From Treponema sp. JC4 (GTDB lineage Bacteria; Spirochaetota; Spirochaetia; Treponematales; Treponemataceae), in the NCBI RefSeq assembly GCF_000260795.1, contig NZ_AJGU01000009.1:1-64000 (forward strand): a DNA stretch of 64,000 bases. The letters are read 5' to 3'. The notes under the pieces are model-generated. The model had not been told where the DNA came from. It made no database searches and worked only from the letters and a program-made list of their open reading frames with translations. This document shows, one piece after another, positions 16,082 through 24,841 of the stretch. How positions within the stretch are numbered: position 1 is the stretch's first letter; each line of letters begins with the position of its first letter. The position numbers were made by a program, and so were the translations under genes.

Positions 16082-17677
16082 CTAGCTTAATCTTTTATAT
16101 CTCTTTTCAATGTCCCGGATAAGCTTAAACTCGAAAGAGTCACTCAGGGCAATCCAGCAGGCTTCAATCAAGTCGCCGGAAACACCGACTGTAGTCCAGC
16201 TGGCTTCGCCGTCGGTACTTTCGATGATTACGCGAACCTTAGAAGCGGTTGCAGATTTTCCGTCCAGAACGCGAACTTTAAAGTCCACAAGGCGGATGCG
16301 GCTAACTGCAGGATAGAAACGTTCCAGAGCCTTACGAAGGGCAATATCCAGAGCGTTTACAGGACCGTCACCCTCGCCCGCTGTAATTTCAATCTGTCCG
16401 TCAACTTCAACCTTAATCTGAGCGCAGGATGCAACGCCTTCTTCCGGTCTTGGGTTTGAACCGTTTGTCTGGTAATAGTGCAGCTTAAAGAATGGCTGAT
16501 ACTGAGCCAGCATTTTACGAACCATAAGCTCAAAACTGCCGTCCGCACCTTCAAACTGATAGCCGTTCATTTCCAGATCTTTCATCTTTGCGATGATTTC
16601 TTTTACGATTGGATCTGACTTCTGAACGTGTGGCGCAAACTTCTGAATCTTTTCGATGATTGTACTGCGGCCTGCAACCTCGCTCATAAGGAAGACTCGG
16701 CTGTTTCCAACAGTTTCAGGCGAAATATGCTCGTATGCCGAAGGATTTTTAAGAACCGCATCAATGTGCATGCCAGCCTTGTGAGCAAAAGCGCTTCCAC
16801 CAACATAAGGCAGCTGGCTGTTCAGGCTGACGTTAGTAATTTCGCTTACACGTTTACAAATAGAAGTAAGATTTTTGATATTTTCTTCTGGGATACATTC
16901 GTAGCCCATCTTAAGCTGCAAATCAGGAATGATTGTAGAAAGGTTTGCGTTACCAGTGCGTTCACCAAAACCAAGAAGAACGCCCTGAACATGACTTGCG
17001 CCTTCTGTAACGGCAACAAGGGAGTTTGCAACGGCAAGTCCCGAATCATTATGAGTATGAATACCGATGCGGACCTTGCTTCCAAATGTTTTTACAACGT
17101 CTTTTACAGCCTCGCGAAGTTCATCAATCATAAAGCCGCCCTTGGTTTCGCAAAGGCAGAGAACCTCAGCACCGCCGTCAACCGCAGCCTGCAAAGTCTT
17201 AAAAGCGTAGTCATGGCACTGCTGATAAGCCGTAAAGAAATGCTCGGCATCGTAAAAAACAGTACGTCCGTTTTCGCGCAGGAACTCGCAGGTTTCGCGA
17301 ATCATATTAAGATTTTCTTCGAGCGTAGTCTTGATAATGTCCGTAACCTGAAAATCCCAGGTCTTTCCAAAAATTACAACGTAATCAGTTCCCGCAGCAA
17401 GCAGACTCTGAAGGTTAGAATCTTCCGCACATTTAATATCCTTGCGGCGGGTCGAACCAAAGGCGCAAAGCTTAGCAGTCTTTAACTCAACCTTCTTCAT
17501 CTCCTGAAAGAATTCCATGTCCTTAGGGTTACTTCCAGGATTTCCGGCCTCAATATAGCCGATTCCAAGCTCGTCCAGAGTCTGACAAATGTGGATTTTA
17601 TCCTGAACCGAATAACTAATGCCCTCGCCCTGCGCACCATCACGCAAAGTCGAATCAAGAATCTCAATTTTTTTCAT
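16082..17677 (-). CDS. cimA: Citramalate synthase
   Basis: Condenses pyruvate and acetyl-CoA to (R)-citramalate, opening the threonine-independent route to 2-oxobutyrate and isoleucine. The 531-residue length, DSTLRDGAQGEGISYSVQDK start and C-terminal LeuA-type allosteric domain match the long CimA form rather than LeuA. The metal-binding HTHND motif is in RIGIHTHNDSGLAVANS. Feedback control by isoleucine is usual in the family. ATG 17677 is chosen because it sits 7 bases after a strong -10 box; longer in-frame starts lie upstream of or within the promoter. With leuB and ilvB nearby it supports isoleucine synthesis. Confidence 0.92.
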   Translation of the reverse strand: MKKIEILDSTLRDGAQGEGISYSVQDKIHICQTLDELGIGYIEAGNPGSNPKDMEFFQEMKKVELKTAKLCAFGSTRRKDIKCAEDSNLQSLLAAGTDYVVIFGKTWDFQVTDIIKTTLEENLNMIRETCEFLRENGRTVFYDAEHFFTAYQQCHDYAFKTLQAAVDGGAEVLCLCETKGGFMIDELREAVKDVVKTFGSKVRIGIHTHNDSGLAVANSLVAVTEGASHVQGVLLGFGERTGNANLSTIIPDLQLKMGYECIPEENIKNLTSICKRVSEITNVSLNSQLPYVGGSAFAHKAGMHIDAVLKNPSAYEHISPETVGNSRVFLMSEVAGRSTIIEKIQKFAPHVQKSDPIVKEIIAKMKDLEMNGYQFEGADGSFELMVRKMLAQYQPFFKLHYYQTNGSNPRPEEGVASCAQIKVEVDGQIEITAGEGDGPVNALDIALRKALERFYPAVSRIRLVDFKVRVLDGKSATASKVRVIIESTDGEASWTTVGVSGDLIEACWIALSDSFEFKLIRDIEKRYKRLS

Positions 17678-17684
17678 CATGTGC

Positions 17685-17713
17685 ATACTAAACAGAAAAG
17701 CGATTTTTTTCAA
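17685..17713 (-). promoter_or_regulatory. Promoter of cimA, leaderless type
   Basis: TTGAAA (17713-17708), 17 bases, TAGTAT (17690-17685), then 7 bases to the ATG at 17677 on the minus strand. No ribosome binding site. Confidence 0.7.
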
Positions 17714-17752
17714 CCGCATGAGGTGGGGAAAGCCTTCCCTGCCGACAATAGA

Positions 17753-17923
17753 AAAAGCGTTAAAAACGACAGTCCGTTGTGACTGCCGTTTAGCTTTTAC
17801 GATAAGATGGCTCGGCAAGCTATGCTTGCCGTCGCGGTTGCTACCCCTTCTGCGGGGCTCAATCGCCGCCCCTGTTTAATATCGAAGAGCCGTTAAAAAA
17901 ATTGCAACGCAATTTTTAGGCTC
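17753..17923. repeat. Family C hairpin repeats, copies 2 and 3, with hairpins between
   Basis: Copy 2: AAAAGC (17753-17758)/GCTTTT (17793-17798), bulge GTTAA facing A, inner stem AAACGACAGTC (17764-17774)/GACTGCCGTTT (17781-17791). Copy 3: AGAGCC (17886-17891)/GGCTC, same GTTAA bulge facing A, inner AAAAATTGC/GCAATTTTT around a three-base loop. Between them lies a GGCAAGC-TAT-GCTTGCC hairpin. The stretch occupies the space between the ArsR-AraC stop codon and the cimA promoter. Confidence 0.65.
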
Positions 17924-17947
17924 ATCAAGAAAACAAACTCGAAACAA

Positions 17948-18688
17948 TTAATTGTTTCGCAACGCCTGGCTTCGTCTGAACTCCGCCGGCGTCACCTGAT
18001 AAAATTCCTTAAAGACCGCGCTGAACTTGCTCTGGCTTTCGTAGCCTACGCTCTGGGCAATGTCGTTTATATTTTTGTCGGTCTCTTTCAAAAGCCTTGC
18101 TGCTTCTTCCATCCTGTGCATTTTGATGTGAGCCGCAAGGGAAGTTCCGTAAACGTCCTTAAAAACGGTTTTCAGCGTGGTCGTATTCATGGCAAACTGA
18201 TGAGCGACATCTTCTATAGTAATGCGGCGGGAAATATTTCTCAAAAGATAATCGTGAACGCCCTTAATCGTTTCAACCTGATTTTCAAGATATTCGGAGT
18301 TTTCGTTTATTGATTCATGCTCGATTTTAAAATCCGGGCAGGTCATAACCATCAGTTTTTCAATAATTCCGTGAAGGATTTTTCCCCTTTCATTTTCAAC
18401 CGCCGTGTAAAAAACTTCCTTCCCGTCGCGGTAACATTCAATAAGGCCGCTGTCTTTCAAGAGCCTAAGATGATGAGAAACCGCCGGCATGGTCATTTTC
18501 ATAACCCCCGCAATATTCAGGACACATTCCTTTGAATGACACAGAAGCCAGAAGATTTTAAGGCGGGTAGAATCCGCAAGCAGGGCAAAAATGTCAGAAA
18601 CAGCGGAAAATTCCTTATCCTTAGAAAGCTCGGAACACAAAAAATCCAGCTTAAAATACTCGTCGTGACTGTGAATCAGATTTTCCAT
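17948..18688 (-). CDS. ArsR-AraC fusion transcriptional regulator, probable repressor of the metal efflux genes
   Basis: Two DNA-binding modules in one protein of about 247 residues. Residues 25-115 form an ArsR/SmtB winged helix (LADSTRLKIFWLLCHSKECVLNI, then MPAVSHHLRLLKDSGLI); the cysteines in CHSKEC sit where ArsR/CadC proteins bind metal. The last 105 residues are an AraC-type double helix-turn-helix (ITIEDVAHQFAMN and INDIAQSVGYESQSKFSAVFKEFYQVTPAEFR). There is no separate ligand domain. It is divergent from the HMA/P-type ATPase genes, over a palindromic operator. The start is uncertain: ATG 18688 or 18697. Confidence 0.82.
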   Translation of the reverse strand: MENLIHSHDEYFKLDFLCSELSKDKEFSAVSDIFALLADSTRLKIFWLLCHSKECVLNIAGVMKMTMPAVSHHLRLLKDSGLIECYRDGKEVFYTAVENERGKILHGIIEKLMVMTCPDFKIEHESINENSEYLENQVETIKGVHDYLLRNISRRITIEDVAHQFAMNTTTLKTVFKDVYGTSLAAHIKMHRMEEAARLLKETDKNINDIAQSVGYESQSKFSAVFKEFYQVTPAEFRRSQALRNN

Positions 18689-18754
18689 AAAGACCATCCC
18701 AATCAGAAATAATAATATTCCAAAAAGAAATTTCGAGGCTCAAAAACTTGCGGA

Positions 18755-18803
18755 ATTACACTTTGAATTATATTCTTTTTATAAAGATTAAACAAATGTT
18801 TAA
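18755..18803 (+). promoter_or_regulatory. Metal-efflux promoter with palindromic operator
   Basis: The perfect inverted repeat TTAAACA-AA-TGTTTAA (18788-18803) lies immediately downstream of a TATAAA -10 box (18780-18785); a weak -35 ATTACA (18755-18760) is 19 bases upstream. The position suits repression by an ArsR-type protein released by metal. The assignment to the adjacent ArsR-AraC protein is inferred. Confidence 0.55.
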
Positions 18804-18839
18804 GCGTGTAAATAAGAACGCGCGCACAGGAGGCCTATA

Positions 18840-19058
18840 ATGACAAAAAAATATTCAATCGAAGTGGACTGCGCTAACTGCGCTAACCTTATGGAAGAAA
18901 CTACAAAAAAGGTAGAAGGCGTAAAAAATGCCGTTGTAAACTTTATGACTCAGAAAATGGAAGTAGAGTTTGCAGACGGCACAGATGAAAAATCAGTTAT
19001 GAAGGCTGTATTCAAGGCTTGCCGCAAGGTAGAGCCGGACTGCGAAATTGAATTCTAA
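18840..19058 (+). CDS. Stand-alone heavy-metal-associated (HMA) domain protein
   Basis: A 72-residue ferredoxin-like HMA domain with the metal motif DCANCA near residues 9-14, the form found at the N terminus of Zn/Cd/Pb-type ATPases (CadA/ZntA) rather than the GMTCxxC of copper proteins. It ends in an acidic tail. A strong AGGAGG ribosome binding site precedes ATG. The ATPase gene follows after 43 bases and lacks its own HMA domain, so this protein may supply it in trans as a chaperone or regulatory subunit. Confidence 0.88.
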   Translation: MTKKYSIEVDCANCANLMEETTKKVEGVKNAVVNFMTQKMEVEFADGTDEKSVMKAVFKACRKVEPDCEIEF

Positions 19059-19101
19059 AAACCGCAGGCTCTGACCGGCGGGCTCTCACAAGGAGGCAAT
19101 T

Positions 19102-21003
19102 ATGACAAAGAAACAGAAAAAAATGACATGGCGGATTATCACAACTTTTTCTTCACTTGTGATTTTACATTTTATTCCCTTTGAATCAAAAATTGCTTCC
19201 CTTATAAAACTTGTCCTTTATTTTGCACTTTACATTCTTATCAGCGGCGACATTCTAAGAAAGGCCGGCCGCGGCATCCTAAACCGTCAGGTATTTGATG
19301 AAAACTTCCTGATGGCAATAGCTTCGCTTGGAGCCTTCTCCCTGGCCCTTTACACAAAAAGCGGCGACTATGTAGAAGCCGTTGCGGTTATGCTTTTTTA
19401 TCAGGTTGGAGAGCTTTTTGAAAACATTGCCGTTGGAAAAAGCCGCAAGAATATTTCAAACCTTATGGATATCCGCCCCGATTACGCAAATATCGAAAAA
19501 GACGGAAAGCTTGAAAAACTTTCCCCGGACGAAGTTGCCCTGGGCTCAATCATCACCGTTCAGCCGGGTGAAAAGATTCCGCTGGACGGAATCGTAACAG
19601 AAGGCAACTCATCACTTAATACCACAGCCTTAACAGGCGAAAGTCTTCCCCGCGACGTTTCAAAAGATGACGAAGTTATCAGCGGCTGTATCAATCTTAC
19701 AGGAGTCTTAAAAATCCGCACAACAAAAGAGTTCTCTGAATCAACAGTTTCAAAAATTCTGGAGCTGGTAGAAAACTCAACTTCAAGAAAATCAAAATCA
19801 GAAGCCTTTATTTCAAAGTTCGCCCGCGTTTACACCCCTCTTGTATGTTACAGCGCCCTGGCAATCGCAATTTTACCGCCGGTAATCCGCGCCTTCATTC
19901 TGGGCTCTTCTCCCCTCTGGCAGACCTGGCTTTACCGCGCCCTCACCTTCCTTGTAATCAGCTGCCCCTGCGCCCTTGTAATCAGCATTCCGCTAACCTT
20001 CTTTGCAGGAATCGGAGGAGCAAGCCGCAACGGAATCCTTGTAAAAGGTTCAAACTACCTTGAAACTCTTTCTAAAGTAAAAACAGTTGTTTTTGATAAA
20101 ACCGGAACCCTGACTCACGGAACTTTTGAAGTAAGCGGTATTCATCACTCAAAAATAGAAGACGAAAAACTTCTTGAATACGCAGCCCTTGCAGAATGTG
20201 CATCAAGCCATCCTATCAGCACAAGCTTAAAAAATGCCCACAATAAAGAACTGGATCGGAATCGCGTAAAAGACATTCAGGAAATCAGCGGAAAAGGAAT
20301 TATTGCCACAGTTGACGGCGTAAAGGTTGCAGTAGGAAATAAAAAACTTATGGCAGAACTTGGAATTGAATACAAGGAATGCCATAAGCCAGGAACAATA
20401 ATTCATATCGCGCTGGACGATGAATATGCAGGCCACATCGTAATTTCTGACCTGATTAAAAAGAATTCTCACCCTGCCATTTGCCAGCTTAAGCAGCTTG
20501 GAATAAATAATACCGTAATGCTGACCGGTGATGAAAAAAACACCGCCACCTTTGTTGCCGCCCAGCTTGGAATTGATCAGGTTTACGCAGAACTTTTGCC
20601 GGCCGATAAAGTTTCTAAAGTAGAAGAATTGATTGAAGCAACAAAAAAGAAAAATCCAGATGCCAGCCTTGCCTTCTGCGGAGACGGAATCAACGACGCG
20701 CCTGTAATTACCCGCGCCGATGTAGGAATTGCCATGGGAGCCATAGGAAGCGACGCAGCAATAGAAGCAGCAGACATTGTAATCATGGATGATGATCCGC
20801 TTAAAATTGCAAATGCGATTAAAATCTCTAAACACAGCCTTAGAATCGTACGCCAGAACATCACCTTTTCTATCGGAATTAAAGCAGCCTGCCTGATTTT
20901 GGGCGCCCTTGGTATTGCAAATATGTGGATTGCGATTTTTGCCGATGTGGGAGTTATGATTTTAGCCGTTCTTAATGCAATCAGAGCATTAAAAATCAGC
21001 TAA
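19102..21003 (+). CDS. P1B-type heavy-metal efflux ATPase, CadA/ZntA-like
   Basis: A 633-residue P-type ATPase predicted to export Zn2+, Cd2+ or Pb2+. Motifs in order: TGES (actuator, about residue 178), SCPCALV (membrane metal site, about 288), DKTGT (phosphorylated Asp, about 332), SSHPIS (about 370) and GDGINDAP (about 527). The protein begins directly with membrane segments: the HMA domain is encoded separately upstream. It carries the Zn/Cd-type CPC site, and DVGVMILAVLNAIRAL at the end matches CadA. An AAGGAGG-type ribosome binding site precedes it. Confidence 0.92.
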   Translation: MTKKQKKMTWRIITTFSSLVILHFIPFESKIASLIKLVLYFALYILISGDILRKAGRGILNRQVFDENFLMAIASLGAFSLALYTKSGDYVEAVAVMLFYQVGELFENIAVGKSRKNISNLMDIRPDYANIEKDGKLEKLSPDEVALGSIITVQPGEKIPLDGIVTEGNSSLNTTALTGESLPRDVSKDDEVISGCINLTGVLKIRTTKEFSESTVSKILELVENSTSRKSKSEAFISKFARVYTPLVCYSALAIAILPPVIRAFILGSSPLWQTWLYRALTFLVISCPCALVISIPLTFFAGIGGASRNGILVKGSNYLETLSKVKTVVFDKTGTLTHGTFEVSGIHHSKIEDEKLLEYAALAECASSHPISTSLKNAHNKELDRNRVKDIQEISGKGIIATVDGVKVAVGNKKLMAELGIEYKECHKPGTIIHIALDDEYAGHIVISDLIKKNSHPAICQLKQLGINNTVMLTGDEKNTATFVAAQLGIDQVYAELLPADKVSKVEELIEATKKKNPDASLAFCGDGINDAPVITRADVGIAMGAIGSDAAIEAADIVIMDDDPLKIANAIKISKHSLRIVRQNITFSIGIKAACLILGALGIANMWIAIFADVGVMILAVLNAIRALKIS

Positions 21004-21013
21004 AACAGGGAAA

Positions 21014-21655
21014 TTAAAGTTTATTTCTTGTAACGACTCTTTTAATAATCAGATAGAAGAATACTAAGAATACATAGGCAGCTGACAATATAAGGACAAT
21101 AAAGTTATTGCAGCTTAAAAGATATATTGTTTCAATAATGGCAGGAGAAACCAGATATACAATAACGAGGAAGGCATTCAGAATAAAAAGCCTTTTTGAA
21201 TGAATCTGAAGAGCATAAAAAAGACTTGAAAGCAAAGCTCCCGCCTGCATAATCATTGCTGCATACAAAACCGGTTTTATCAAAATCTGAAAGCCTGAAT
21301 AAATTGATTCAGTTCCGCTTATTACCATGTATGGCAGGAATATTGCATAAAAGGACATAACAAGCGGAACAAAAGCAGCAGATTTAAAAAGAAGTGAATC
21401 GTGCGAAACAAAAAAGAAGGCTCCGTACAATATTGCTACCGGCAGCAAAATCTGAAAAACAAAAATGGATGAAAAAGTTTTTGCAACTGAATAGAAAATT
21501 ACAGGATGCGAATACATGAAAAAACTTTTAAATCCACAAAAAATCAGAGAAATAAAAAATCCCAGAAGCAGACAGGGAAGAACATTTCTGATTTCTTTGT
21601 TGTAACAATAAGCCGTAAGACAAAGCGGCATCAATAGCAATAAAAATAACAGCAT
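21014..21655 (-). CDS. Integral membrane protein of unknown function
   Basis: A 213-residue protein, almost entirely hydrophobic, with about six membrane segments and a short basic tail (KRVVTRNKL). I do not recognise the family. It stands on its own promoter in the minus direction, convergent with the efflux ATPase gene 10 bases away. The ATG at 21655 follows its -10 box by 6 bases. Confidence 0.75.
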   Translation of the reverse strand: MLLFLLLLMPLCLTAYCYNKEIRNVLPCLLLGFFISLIFCGFKSFFMYSHPVIFYSVAKTFSSIFVFQILLPVAILYGAFFFVSHDSLLFKSAAFVPLVMSFYAIFLPYMVISGTESIYSGFQILIKPVLYAAMIMQAGALLSSLFYALQIHSKRLFILNAFLVIVYLVSPAIIETIYLLSCNNFIVLILSAAYVFLVFFYLIIKRVVTRNKL

Positions 21656-21661
21656 GGCTAA

Positions 21662-21690
21662 AATTTACACTTTATTTATTTTTCTTGCAA
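21662..21690 (-). promoter_or_regulatory. Promoter of the membrane protein gene, leaderless type
   Basis: TTGCAA (21690-21685), 17 bases, TAAATT (21667-21662), then 6 bases to ATG 21655 on the minus strand. Confidence 0.5.
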
Positions 21691-21698
21691 TACAGCAA

Positions 21699-22517
21699 TT
21701 ACTTTGCCTTAATCCTTAGGATTTTTGCCTTACCTTCAACTGTAATTTTTTCTCCGGGCTGAAGGGCATAAATTTCTTCTGCTGCAATTGTTTTAGAAAT
21801 TTTGTCGCCGCCATTACGGATTACAGCTTTTTCTGAAGAAAGAACATACAAAAGCTGCCAGTCTGAAGGCAGAGCTTCCTCATGTTCTTTAGAACAGAAA
21901 CAACTCCAGCCGCCTTTTACATCAATTTCATCAATTGAAAAATATTCGCATTCAAAGTTTCCAGGGAAAGCTCCTACAGGGAAATCCTTATTTTCTTTGA
22001 TTACCGCAAGAGCTTTTTCTACGTGAACTTCGCGGCCACGTCCCCAGTCATAAAAACGGTAGGTTAAATCACAAGACTGCTGAACTTCCATAAGTCTAAG
22101 TCCGCCGCCAATAGCATGAACGGTTCCAGAAGGAATAAAAATAAAATCACCCTTTTTTACAGAAACAAAGTTCAAATATGGCTCAAGAGTGTTATTTTCA
22201 ATTGCAGAACGAAGCTCTTCCTTTGTAACGCCATCTTTTAGGCCGTAAACAAGTTTTGCATCAGGGGCAGCATCCAGTACATACCAGCATTCAGTTTTTC
22301 CACGGTTCCCCTGCCCTTCAAGTTCCACTGCAAATTTATCATCCGGGTGAATCTGAACAGAAAGTGTGTCATCTGCCTGAATAACCTTTACTAAAAGCGG
22401 ATAATCACCACCACAGGCTGATTTAAAATCCTCCTGGCATCCGTTAGGGTGAGTAGATGCAATCCAAAGCTCGTAACCCCAGATTTTATCTGATTTAATT
22501 GGATTTAATTTTAACAT
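21699..22517 (-). CDS. manA: Mannose-6-phosphate isomerase, class I
   Basis: Interconverts fructose-6-phosphate and mannose-6-phosphate. The short type I form is 272 residues, with zinc-site motifs QIHPDD (about residue 58), KTECWYVLDA (about 75) and HAIGGGLRLMEVQQSCDLTYRFYDW (about 130-160). A GGGAAG ribosome binding site precedes ATG. It lies downstream of a sugar nucleotidyltransferase but a terminator hairpin separates them. Confidence 0.93.
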   Translation of the reverse strand: MLKLNPIKSDKIWGYELWIASTHPNGCQEDFKSACGGDYPLLVKVIQADDTLSVQIHPDDKFAVELEGQGNRGKTECWYVLDAAPDAKLVYGLKDGVTKEELRSAIENNTLEPYLNFVSVKKGDFIFIPSGTVHAIGGGLRLMEVQQSCDLTYRFYDWGRGREVHVEKALAVIKENKDFPVGAFPGNFECEYFSIDEIDVKGGWSCFCSKEHEEALPSDWQLLYVLSSEKAVIRNGGDKISKTIAAEEIYALQPGEKITVEGKAKILRIKAK

Positions 22518-22537
22518 AATAACTTCCCAAAGATAAA

Positions 22538-22565
22538 AAAGCGGGCAAAATACACTGCCCGCCTT
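22538..22565 (-). terminator. Intrinsic terminator between the nucleotidyltransferase gene and manA
   Basis: GCGGGCA (22541-22547) pairs with TGCCCGC (22556-22562), and the minus strand continues with a six-T run. It would end the deoD-nucleotidyltransferase transcript before manA. Confidence 0.8.
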
Positions 22566-22590
22566 TCATAAGATTTTCTGTAATTTTACC

Positions 22591-23499
22591 TTACAAAGTC
22601 CAGAGCTGTTCCGGATAATAACCAGACTTAATCTTAGCTGCAATTTCATCCTTTACAAGCTGACGATCTTCCGGATAAGTCATACCGAACCAGTTTTCTT
22701 CTGAACTGAAGAATTTTACGATTCCCTTACCGTGAGCAATAATATCACTTGTTGCAACAGGAAGAAGGGCTTCTTTTTTAGGTTCCTTAGAGTTTTTACT
22801 CATAAAGTCGTCCCAGTAAACATGGAATTCTTCAAAAGCCTTAAGACTGAAGCCGAAGAGGTTCATACTTACCCATTCTTTACCAGTCATGATTTTCTTT
22901 CCGCCGTCAATTTCACTGATGATTTTATCATCCTCGTAGTAAATCTTAAGGTTTTCTACGATTGACTCAAGCTTATTGTCTTTTACAGTGCAGACACCGC
23001 GTGAAACAGAACCATTGCGGCTCATAGTGTTTCCAAGAATATAGCCGACGATGGCGTGCTCAGTTGAATCAGCAGGAAGATCTGAAAGATATTTTCCCAA
23101 AACTTCAAATGCCTGACGTCCATAATAGTCATCAGAGTTAATAACTGCAAAAGGAGTCTTTACAGCTTTTTCTGCACACAAAACAGCATGAGCAGTTCCC
23201 CAAGGCTTTTCACGGCCAGTTGAATCAGCAAGCTGCTGCGGTGTCAGAAGACTTTCATGCTGCTGGAAAACATATTCAGCATCAAAGTTTTTTGCAATGC
23301 GGTCAAAAAGACGGCTTCTGAAATCAGCTTCAATATCTTTTCGGATAATGAATACAACTTTTCCAAAGCCGCATTTTTTTGCGTCATAAGTTGCAAAATC
23401 AAGAAGGCACTCATCATGGAGGCCTACACCGTCAATCTGTTTTACTCCACCGTAACGGCTTCCCATTCCGGCAGCTAATACTAACAAGGTTGGTTTCAT
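22591..23499 (-). CDS. Sugar-phosphate nucleotidyltransferase family protein
   Basis: A 302-residue protein whose N terminus LLVLAAGMGSRYGGVKQIDG is the NTP-transferase signature (nucleotide-binding loop). The metal-binding INSDDYYG lies near residue 118. The family charges sugar-1-phosphates with NTPs; the particular sugar is not evident. An AGAG-type ribosome binding site precedes ATG, 22 bases after deoD, so they are probably co-transcribed. Confidence 0.8.
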   Translation of the reverse strand: MKPTLLVLAAGMGSRYGGVKQIDGVGLHDECLLDFATYDAKKCGFGKVVFIIRKDIEADFRSRLFDRIAKNFDAEYVFQQHESLLTPQQLADSTGREKPWGTAHAVLCAEKAVKTPFAVINSDDYYGRQAFEVLGKYLSDLPADSTEHAIVGYILGNTMSRNGSVSRGVCTVKDNKLESIVENLKIYYEDDKIISEIDGGKKIMTGKEWVSMNLFGFSLKAFEEFHVYWDDFMSKNSKEPKKEALLPVATSDIIAHGKGIVKFFSSEENWFGMTYPEDRQLVKDEIAAKIKSGYYPEQLWTL

Positions 23500-23521
23500 A
23501 GTTTTTTTCTCTCTTTTTTTA

Positions 23522-24226
23522 TTATTCAGCTACAATTGTATCAAGGGCGAGCATCATCATTTCCTTGAAGGTTGTCTGACGCTCTTCTGCAGTTGTAGCA
23601 GTTCCATCAAGAATACTGTCACTTGCAGTAAGAATAGAAAGTGCCTCACGACCATACTGAGCTGCAAGGGTATAAAGTTCAGCAGATTCCATTTCGATTC
23701 CGGCAGCACCGTATTTTTTCCAGAGCTTCCAGTTTTCGTTGATATCATAGAAGAAATCGCTGGAAACACATGGTGCTACTTTTGCCTTCATTCCAATTTC
23801 TTTTGCACGGTTATATGCAGTATACAAAAGATTAAAGCTTGGAACAGGAGCAAAGTGCAAAAGTCCAAAGCGCTGAGACTGCAGGCTTGAATCTGTACAG
23901 GCACCATTAGCCAGAAGCACTTCACGAAGCTTCAAATCTTCACTAATTGAACCACAAGTTCCTACACGGATTGCTTTCTGCACATTATAAAACTTAAACA
24001 ATTCTGTTACATAGATAGAAAGAGACGGCTGTCCCATTCCAGTACCCTGAACAGAAACTTTCTTTCCTTTGTAAGTTCCGGTAAATCCATACATTCCGCG
24101 AACTTCGTTATAACATTTAGCATCCTCTAAAAAATTTTCAGCAATAAATTTAGCTCTTAAAGGATCTCCAGGTAATAATACTCTGTCTGCGATTGCACCT
24201 TCTGGTGCGTTAATATGTGTACTCAT
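23522..24226 (-). CDS. deoD: Purine nucleoside phosphorylase
   Basis: Phosphorolysis of purine (deoxy)nucleosides in salvage. At 234 residues it matches the trimeric/hexameric DeoD type, with [18 protein letters not shown] near the N terminus, phosphate-binding RVGTCGSIS near residue 88, and [13 protein letters not shown] near 178; the catalytic aspartate is in TASDSILDG. The gene starts 7 bases after its -10 box with no ribosome binding site. Confidence 0.95.
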   Translation of the reverse strand: MSTHINAPEGAIADRVLLPGDPLRAKFIAENFLEDAKCYNEVRGMYGFTGTYKGKKVSVQGTGMGQPSLSIYVTELFKFYNVQKAIRVGTCGSISEDLKLREVLLANGACTDSSLQSQRFGLLHFAPVPSFNLLYTAYNRAKEIGMKAKVAPCVSSDFFYDINENWKLWKKYGAAGIEMESAELYTLAAQYGREALSILTASDSILDGTATTAEERQTTFKEMMMLALDTIVAE

Positions 24227-24233
24227 AAAGTTA

Positions 24234-24262
24234 ATTCTACCATATATTAAGAAAAATTACAA
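24234..24262 (-). promoter_or_regulatory. Promoter of deoD, leaderless type
   Basis: TTGTAA (24262-24257), 17 bases, extended TGG-TAGAAT (24239-24234 for the hexamer), then 7 bases to ATG 24226 on the minus strand. The -35 overlaps the stop codon of the upstream chromate transporter gene. Confidence 0.65.
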
Positions 24263-24841
24263 AAATATAATTCCAAACACAGCGCCGGCCACAATAATAA
24301 AAATCGGATGCAGCTTAAACTTAAAAAATAAAAAGGTAAAAAGAGCATAGGCCGCTATATTCACAGGATTAAAAAGTTCAAATATATTTTCCCGGGCTGC
24401 AGAAAGAACTCCCTTAAATCCAGCCCCTTCCGGTAGATTCAAAAGAGCAAAAACAAAAATCTGCAAAAAAGGCAGAAGCACAAGGCCGGTACTCACAGGC
24501 CGCAGAAAAGCAAGAGTTCCTTTTACATAAGCATTATCGCTGAACTTTTTCAAAAAGCCCGCAATAATCATAATGCAGATTAAAGATGGCAGAACTTCCC
24601 CTGCAGTGGCAATAATTCCGCCCGGAATGCCGTAGAGGTTGTAGCCTATGTAAGTTGCCATATTAATTCCAAGAGGTCCTGGCGTAGATTCCGAAATCGC
24701 TACCATATTATAGAAGGTCGCAGACTCAATCAGACCCTTGTCCACAATTGTCTGCTGCATAAGGGTAAGGGCAACAACCCCACCGCCAATCGTAAAAAGC
24801 CCAATATAAAAAAAAGTACAGAAAAGCATAAAAATACTCAT
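24257..24841 (-). CDS. Chromate transporter half protein (second of pair)
   Basis: A 194-residue short-chain ChrA protein with about six membrane segments, FTIGGGVVALTLMQQ near residue 16 and the ESTPGPLGINMATYIGY signature near 50. It overlaps the first half-gene by 4 bases (ATGA) with a GGAGGAG ribosome binding site, so the two are translationally coupled and probably form a heterodimer. ChrA proteins export chromate; other anions are possible. Confidence 0.9.
   Translation of the reverse strand: MSIFMLFCTFFYIGLFTIGGGVVALTLMQQTIVDKGLIESATFYNMVAISESTPGPLGINMATYIGYNLYGIPGGIIATAGEVLPSLICIMIIAGFLKKFSDNAYVKGTLAFLRPVSTGLVLLPFLQIFVFALLNLPEGAGFKGVLSAARENIFELFNPVNIAAYALFTFLFFKFKLHPIFIIVAGAVFGIIFL

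Noticed and set aside
16628-17485. A long antisense frame (285 codons) inside cimA
   Set aside because: It lies entirely within a well-supported gene and has no start signals; it is a shadow of the coding strand.
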